Of a DNA stretch of 41,415 nucleotides, positions 37,390 through 41,415 are shown in pieces. Below the pieces are notes generated by a model that did no database searches, had not been told where the DNA came from, and saw only the letters and a list, made by a program, of their open reading frames with translations. Origin of the DNA: Pseudomonadota bacterium (GTDB lineage Bacteria > Pseudomonadota > Gammaproteobacteria > Burkholderiales > Rhodocyclaceae); assembly GCA_018262245.1 (NCBI GenBank), contig JAGTRV010000004.1:1-41415 (forward strand), in the 5' to 3' direction. Numbering within the stretch: position 1 is the first letter of the stretch; the number at the start of each line of letters is the position of its first letter. A program made the position numbers and the translations under genes.

Positions 37390-38700
37390 TTAAGACTTGG
37401 GAACGACGATGCGTGCCTGTTTATTGAGTCCAACCACAGCCATTAGTTCGGCAACGAGGTGATTCGGGCTGCGGATGATGATGTCCCGCCCGGCCGCCTT
37501 GTAGGGCGCAAGACGGTTAACCAGTTGCCCGGCCGACACGAAATCCAGCCGACTGACGCCGGAAAAGTCCAGGATCGGTTGCTCGTGGGCTTCGATGACC
37601 TGGCCCAGATCTTCAAAACGACACCCCTTCAGGTCGCCGCTCAGATAATGGGCATCGTCACTCGTTTTCGGCGTCATGGCTGAAGCCTGGACGCTAGGCG
37701 CCAAGGGCTCCCAAGAGGGCGGCGACAACTCGAAGGTGATCGCGTAATCGACAGCTCTTTCCTCGAATTTTTCCTGGGTGCCGTGTCGCTGCAGCAACTC
37801 GAGCAAAAGCCGCCACGCCGGCTCATGCTCAGCAACGCCAGCCACCAGCCGGTCATTCAAGCGGTCCATAAAGGCCTCGGGACCAAGCAGTGTTACCGCC
37901 AGTCGCATCTTGCGAGCCCGGCTCAACAAATCAGCCAGTTCGCTGGCGATCTCATCATCACAACCGATCAACTTGCCACAATCAACCGTAGCCGCTTCTT
38001 TCTGCCCGATGATCTTGGCCAACTCGGTAACCGGCAAAGCGCCTTCCGTGGTCAATACGCCCTGCAGAAATACCTTGCGCGGCCCGACACTACCGGTGGG
38101 CTGTTGCGCAATCGAAGATTTCTGGCACCAGGTTGGTGGCGATGTCTCACAAGCCTCAGCATAGTCCGCCCCCAGTTTTTCGAATGCTGCCCGGTCGCCG
38201 CTGATCTGCAGCAGGTCGAACAAAAGCAGCCAGAATCGCTTGCCCTCGGTGCCATGATAAGAGCGGACAAAGGTCTCAAGTAGCGAACGTGCAGCCCCCT
38301 CCTGGCCATTGGCATAGAGCACGACCACCTGCTCGACACAGGCTTGCAGTGGGTCGACATCTTGGTCGACATCGATCCCCATCACGCTGGAGTCGGTAAA
38401 GTCGCGATCAAAATCGTCGAAGCTGAAATCTGTCTCTTCCACCGGCGGCTTGATCTGGCTGGACGAAAGATTCGCCGTCTCCGCTGCAGCCTTGGGCTTT
38501 GCAGCGACGCCAGCAGCAGGCGCTGATGATTTACCCGAGGTAAATTCCAGATCAGGCAATGGTTGCGGAAGCGGCCTAGGCGCCTCACCGACAACAGGCT
38601 TGGGCAGATCGGGCTCAGGTAGCGGTTCCGCCACGCGTGGACGCGCGGCCGGACGCTCCGGCATCTTGTTAGGCTGCTTCTTGAAAAACGAAAAGACCAT
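37390..38700 (-). CDS. Duplicated helical-STAS domain protein of unknown function
   Basis: A 436-residue soluble protein. The first ~100 residues are low-complexity, rich in Pro/Ala/Lys. Two related units follow. Unit 1 has a helical stretch (about 118-191; [15 protein letters not shown], then ETSPPTW) and a degenerate STAS-like domain (about 208-290). Unit 2 has a helical stretch (about 295-330; [15 protein letters not shown], then ELSPPSW) and a clear C-terminal STAS domain (about 352-434; [19 protein letters not shown]). STAS domains bind nucleotides or act as anti-anti-sigma switches, and the second one has a serine (S389) near the usual phosphorylation site. I know no named function. GGAG precedes the ATG. 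It lies 13 nt before hslV and probably shares its transcript. Confidence 0.8.
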   Translation of the reverse strand: MVFSFFKKQPNKMPERPAARPRVAEPLPEPDLPKPVVGEAPRPLPQPLPDLEFTSGKSSAPAAGVAAKPKAAAETANLSSSQIKPPVEETDFSFDDFDRDFTDSSVMGIDVDQDVDPLQACVEQVVVLYANGQEGAARSLLETFVRSYHGTEGKRFWLLLFDLLQISGDRAAFEKLGADYAEACETSPPTWCQKSSIAQQPTGSVGPRKVFLQGVLTTEGALPVTELAKIIGQKEAATVDCGKLIGCDDEIASELADLLSRARKMRLAVTLLGPEAFMDRLNDRLVAGVAEHEPAWRLLLELLQRHGTQEKFEERAVDYAITFELSPPSWEPLAPSVQASAMTPKTSDDAHYLSGDLKGCRFEDLGQVIEAHEQPILDFSGVSRLDFVSAGQLVNRLAPYKAAGRDIIIRSPNHLVAELMAVVGLNKQARIVVPKS

Positions 38701-38745
38701 GACAACTCCGCATGCAGAATGCGAGTTTTAGCACGGCGCCTGCGT

Positions 38746-39510
38746 TCATGCAACGACCAGCCCAACAGCGACCAGCAGAATTGCCAGCACCGGACCGAAC
38801 GGTTGATCCAGCCCAAGCGCCAGCAAGAAAGCGCCGACGTAGCCCAGAACGCCAAGAACCAAGGCCCAGCGCAGGCCGGAATACCAATTTCCGGCCCGCC
38901 GAAAGGCCAGCCACGGCGGAATGAAAACCAGGGCAAAGGCTCCCATCACCCCCAGACTCATCGTCGCCAGCGCCAGGCACAAGGCGGCAAGAAGATCGAA
39001 GCCGATCTGCGTCGGCCATGCCTTCAGACCTCGGATGCGAAACAGGTCCGGATAGGTGTGCGCCAGCAGCAGGTGGCGAGACAACAGGCGAAGAATGATC
39101 ATGGCCACCGGCACACCGGCCGCGACGAGCCAAAGTTCATCTGGACCTGCGAAATAGAGCTGCCCGTCAAATAATGCATGGCCAAGACGCTCCGCCATCG
39201 GCTGGTTGGCCGCCATCAGCACGGCCACGGCCCAGCCGCCGAGCAACAGCATTGCGTAGCTGGCCCCGCCGACCAGACGGCGGGCAAACAAGCGTTTGCC
39301 CGCCCCGGCCAGACCTGCTGCGCTGATGCCGCCAATAACAGGCGGCAGACCACCGACCAGTGCCAGCAAGGCACCAGCTGCCGCGACGTGCGAATAGGCC
39401 AGTGCCGCCAGCCACTCGTCACGCAACCTGAGATAGCAACCGAGTAGCGGCAGCAAAACGGCCAGGCCCAAACCGGTCAGAAACGGGATCAGAAAAAGCT
39501 CATTCCCCAT
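38746..39510 (-). CDS. Zinc/manganese-type ABC transporter permease (ZnuB-like)
   Basis: The membrane subunit of a metal-chelate type ABC importer of the ABC-3 family. The 254-residue protein has about seven or eight hydrophobic helices. The family pattern near the N-terminus (LGCYLRLRDEWLAALAYSHVAAAGALLA) corresponds to the conserved G..L.LR.....D...H...G segment. A conserved GLKAWPTQIGFDLLAALCLALA loop lies in the second half. The start at 39510 (MGNELFLIPFLTG) overlaps the ATPase gene by 11 nt; an upstream frame to 39594 would lie wholly inside that gene. It is the last transporter gene, 45 nt before the STAS-repeat gene. Confidence 0.88.
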   Translation of the reverse strand: MGNELFLIPFLTGLGLAVLLPLLGCYLRLRDEWLAALAYSHVAAAGALLALVGGLPPVIGGISAAGLAGAGKRLFARRLVGGASYAMLLLGGWAVAVLMAANQPMAERLGHALFDGQLYFAGPDELWLVAAGVPVAMIILRLLSRHLLLAHTYPDLFRIRGLKAWPTQIGFDLLAALCLALATMSLGVMGAFALVFIPPWLAFRRAGNWYSGLRWALVLGVLGYVGAFLLALGLDQPFGPVLAILLVAVGLVVA

Positions 39511-40069
39511 CACGCGCCTCCAGAACGACGACACGGTCGCAGGCAGCTTCAACAAAAGCCGCATCGTGACTGACCACGATGATGCCCGTTCCACCTTTCG
39601 AGCGCTCGTGCAGATGCGCCGTCAGGTGCCGGACACCAGCGGCATCGAGATTGTTGGTCGGTTCATCGAGCAGGATCAGATCGGCCGGCGCCTGCAGGAC
39701 AGCCCATAGCGCCAGGTAGTGCCGCTGGCCGCCGGACAAGCGGTCCAGGCGGATGTCGATGCGCTCGGTCAGCCAGGGGGGCAAGCCTTCCGGGCTGGCG
39801 CCAGTCAGCGCCAGCAGTTCGCGACCGGACAGCGGCAGGCCGTCGACCGGCGGCACATCTTGCGTCTGCAAGGCCAGGCGCAACCCCGGTTGCAGTTGGA
39901 TGCGGCCGGAAAAAATCCGGGCCCGCCCAGCCAGGGCGGCGAGCAATGTGCTTTTGCCAACGCCGTTGGGACCGGTCAGGCCAACAATTTCACCAGCCGC
40001 CAGTGACAGATCGATGGCTTGGGTCGCCGGCTTTTGCCAGCCAGCGACGAGCGCTTCAGTCCGCAGCAT
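39500..40069 (-). CDS. Short ABC transporter ATPase (ZnuC-like)
   Basis: The nucleotide-binding subunit of the same importer. The 189-residue protein has Walker A GPNGVGKST near residues 34-42, a Q-loop near LQTQDVPP, the signature LSGGQRHYLAL, Walker B LILLDEP and the H-loop VSHD. It is much shorter than ordinary ZnuC (about 230-250 residues) because it stops soon after the H-loop and lacks a C-terminal extension. The start at 40069 (MLRTEALVAGW) is 1 nt after the znuA-like stop. The longer open frame to 40228 lies inside the binding-protein gene and is not supported. Confidence 0.9.
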   Translation of the reverse strand: MLRTEALVAGWQKPATQAIDLSLAAGEIVGLTGPNGVGKSTLLAALAGRARIFSGRIQLQPGLRLALQTQDVPPVDGLPLSGRELLALTGASPEGLPPWLTERIDIRLDRLSGGQRHYLALWAVLQAPADLILLDEPTNNLDAAGVRHLTAHLHERSKGGTGIIVVSHDAAFVEAACDRVVVLEARDGE

Positions 40070-40070
40070 T

Positions 40071-40967
40071 TCAGCGTATCCCCTTGAGCAAACGCTGGAT
40101 CGTGTCGTCGTAAAGTCCGAACAGATCCTTGGCCTCCGGCGTCCCTCCCACGGTATAAGGCAGCAGCACCGCTGGAATCCCCGTTTTTCCGGCAATCCAC
40201 TGACTCGGCCCTTCCTGCTGATAGGCACCCCGCAGCACCATCCTGGCGGGAACGGTTTGCTGACGGGTCAGAAGACCTGTCAAATGGCCACTGGTCGGCT
40301 CAATACCTGCCTTGGGCTCGAGCGAGCCAATTTCCTTCAAGCCCAGCCAATTATCGAGATAGACGAAGGATTGGTGATGCACCAGCACCGGCAGTCCCCT
40401 GAGCGGCGCCGCCTCTTTTTCCCAACGGGCGATGGCCACCTGCCACTTGCCAGCAAAGGTCTTGAAAGCCGCCTGATAGCTGGCCGCATTGGCCGCATCC
40501 AGTTCGGCCATGCGCGCTGTCAGCGCTTCGCCAACCTTCAGGACATTGCGCGGATCAAGGTGAATATGCGGGTTGCCTGCCGCATGGACATCGCCGTGGG
40601 AGCGATCCAGCGTGGTTGGCACATCCAGTCGATTGACGAAGGCGGAGGCCTCGAAATATCCAGGCCGGCCGGTCTGAATGGCCGAATTCCCGGAATCACG
40701 CAGGACCAAGGGCAACCAGCCGATTTCCAGATCGGCCCCGGCCGCGATAACCAGCTGTGCCTGCCGTGCCTGAGCGAGCAACGACGGCTTGGCCTCGATG
40801 CGATGCGGGTCCTGGAAGGCGTTGGTGGCGGTATAGACGCGCACCTTGTCGCCACCGATTTCCTTGGCCAGGGCGCCCCACTCCGGCACCGTCGCGAAGA
40901 TATTGAGATTGGCCCAGGCCGGCAGCGAGGCCAGCGTCAGCAGCACCGTTGAAATGATCTTGTTCAT
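40071..40967 (-). CDS. Periplasmic zinc-binding protein of ABC importer (ZnuA/TroA-like)
   Basis: The 298-residue solute-binding subunit. A Sec signal peptide ends at AWA (19). The cluster-9 metal-binding layout is visible: H55 in FQDPHRIEAKPS, H134 in NPHIHLDPRN and H198 in LVHHQSFVYL, with an acidic residue near D281 as a possible fourth ligand. The usual long His-rich loop of zinc-type proteins is nearly absent; only SHGDVHAAGNPHIH (123-136) is His-enriched, so zinc is likely but manganese cannot be excluded. The start has AGGAG overlapping the stop of the barrel gene 9 nt upstream. It heads the ABC part of the barrel-binding protein-ATPase-permease operon. Confidence 0.9.
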   Translation of the reverse strand: MNKIISTVLLTLASLPAWANLNIFATVPEWGALAKEIGGDKVRVYTATNAFQDPHRIEAKPSLLAQARQAQLVIAAGADLEIGWLPLVLRDSGNSAIQTGRPGYFEASAFVNRLDVPTTLDRSHGDVHAAGNPHIHLDPRNVLKVGEALTARMAELDAANAASYQAAFKTFAGKWQVAIARWEKEAAPLRGLPVLVHHQSFVYLDNWLGLKEIGSLEPKAGIEPTSGHLTGLLTRQQTVPARMVLRGAYQQEGPSQWIAGKTGIPAVLLPYTVGGTPEAKDLFGLYDDTIQRLLKGIR

Positions 40968-40976
40968 CGTCCGCTC

Positions 40977-41415
40977 CTAGAACTTGTGGGCGCCGTGAGC
41001 CCCCAGGCTCATGACGTACTGCAAGGTCAACTGATGGTCGGTAATGCCCGGCATCGACTTGTCCTGCGCCAACTGCAGGCGAACGCGCGAAAACTCGCTC
41101 CAACTGTAATCGATCATCGCCGTCGCCTTCTTCGGACGATAGTTGTCGATCACCAGATTGGCAGCATTGCTTCCGAAATCGCGGACACCACTGTCGAGCT
41201 GCTCATAGCGCAAGCCCGCCCGCCAGTTGGCCATCAACTGATAGACGCCCTGCATGTACCAGCCGGACTGCCGGGTTCGGTAACGGCTGTCCACCGGCAT
41301 TCCGCACAGGCTGGTCGCATCGTCCGAGCTACAACTAAGACTACCTTTTTCCTCGCGCACGAAATACTCGCTCTGGAACTTGAAACTCTGCTGCGTCGAA
41401 TTGCCATTCGGCGCC
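40977..41415 (-). CDS. C-terminal part of an outer-membrane beta-barrel protein (5' end outside window)
   Basis: 145 codons up to the TAG at 40977-40979 are visible. The pattern of alternating aromatic and polar residues (SGWYMQGVYQLMANWRAGLRYE, for example) and the final phenylalanine in SLGAHGAHKF are marks of an outer-membrane beta-barrel recognised by the BAM complex. Segments such as DNYRPKKATAMIDYSWSEFSRVRLQ suggest antiparallel barrel strands. From memory similar proteins lie beside zinc importers in related bacteria; the exact family is not certain. Two cysteines in SCSSDDATSLCG could form a disulfide in an external loop. It lies 9 nt before the zinc-binding protein gene, so it probably brings metal across the outer membrane. 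Promoter and N-terminus are outside the window. Confidence 0.75.
   Translation of the reverse strand, partial: APNGNSTQQSFKFQSEYFVREEKGSLSCSSDDATSLCGMPVDSRYRTRQSGWYMQGVYQLMANWRAGLRYEQLDSGVRDFGSNAANLVIDNYRPKKATAMIDYSWSEFSRVRLQLAQDKSMPGITDHQLTLQYVMSLGAHGAHKF

Noticed and set aside
37377-37433. N-terminal extension of HslV
   Set aside because: The extension overlaps the STAS-repeat gene, and the start at 37376 has a ribosome-binding site and the family N-terminus.
1-41415. CRISPR array, mobile element, prophage or antiphage locus
   Set aside because: No array of short repeats, transposase, integrase or tRNA-adjacent duplication was seen; almost all genes are recognised housekeeping or envelope genes.

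Overview
The window reads as chromosomal DNA of a betaproteobacterium, most likely of the Rhodocyclales (Dechloromonas/Azonexus-like). The basis is the GC-rich coding sequence, dense operons with 1-11 nt overlaps, and gene orders typical of that group: pilMNOPQ-aroK-aroB-gltB-gltD, mrcA divergent from pilM, cyaY next to lptM-lysA, and hslV-hslU. The genus is inferred from remembered protein sequences, not from a search. I see no tRNA, rRNA, CRISPR array, insertion sequence, phage gene or attachment site.

Layout. Positions 1-5147 (minus) hold an acid-catabolism operon: acyl-CoA synthetase, acyl-CoA dehydrogenase and ETF:ubiquinone oxidoreductase, the last cut one or two codons short by the window edge. 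A divergent intergenic region with a perfect 17-bp palindrome separates it from a signalling block (plus, 5310-12026). That block has a PAS hybrid kinase overlapping an OmpR-type regulator, then a large Aer-PAS/Cache/HAMP hybrid kinase with two receivers and an HPt domain, behind its own extended -10 promoter and a 200-nt leader. A bidirectional terminator at 12056-12084 ends it. Positions 12128-16672 (minus) carry an unfamiliar membrane-anchored winged-helix protein, glmU, a small membrane protein and an EF-G2-type GTPase. Positions 16863-29886 (minus) carry pilM-pilQ, a terminator, aroK, aroB, gltB and gltD. Positions 30047-34516 hold mrcA (+), cyaY (-), lptM-lysA-hslR (+). Positions 34511-41415 (minus) hold an AEC permease, a STAS-repeat protein with hslVU, and a zinc-type ABC importer preceded by the end of an outer-membrane barrel.

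How the genes work together. The first operon activates an acid to its CoA ester, oxidises it, and passes the electrons to ubiquinone. The large kinase could act as a self-contained phosphorelay. pilMNOPQ builds the inner-membrane alignment complex and secretin of type IV pili. mrcA, glmU and lysA supply peptidoglycan synthesis and precursors. gltBD assimilates ammonium, aroKB are shikimate steps, and hslVU is a protease. The barrel-znuA-znuC-znuB set looks like an envelope-spanning zinc uptake route.

Most of the window is core metabolism and envelope biology. The least explained items are the three-TM winged-helix protein and the repeat-rich promoter in front of it, the structured leader of the large kinase, the duplicated STAS protein ahead of hslVU, the terminator whose T-tract touches the aroK start codon, and the structured spacer between hslU and the AEC gene.
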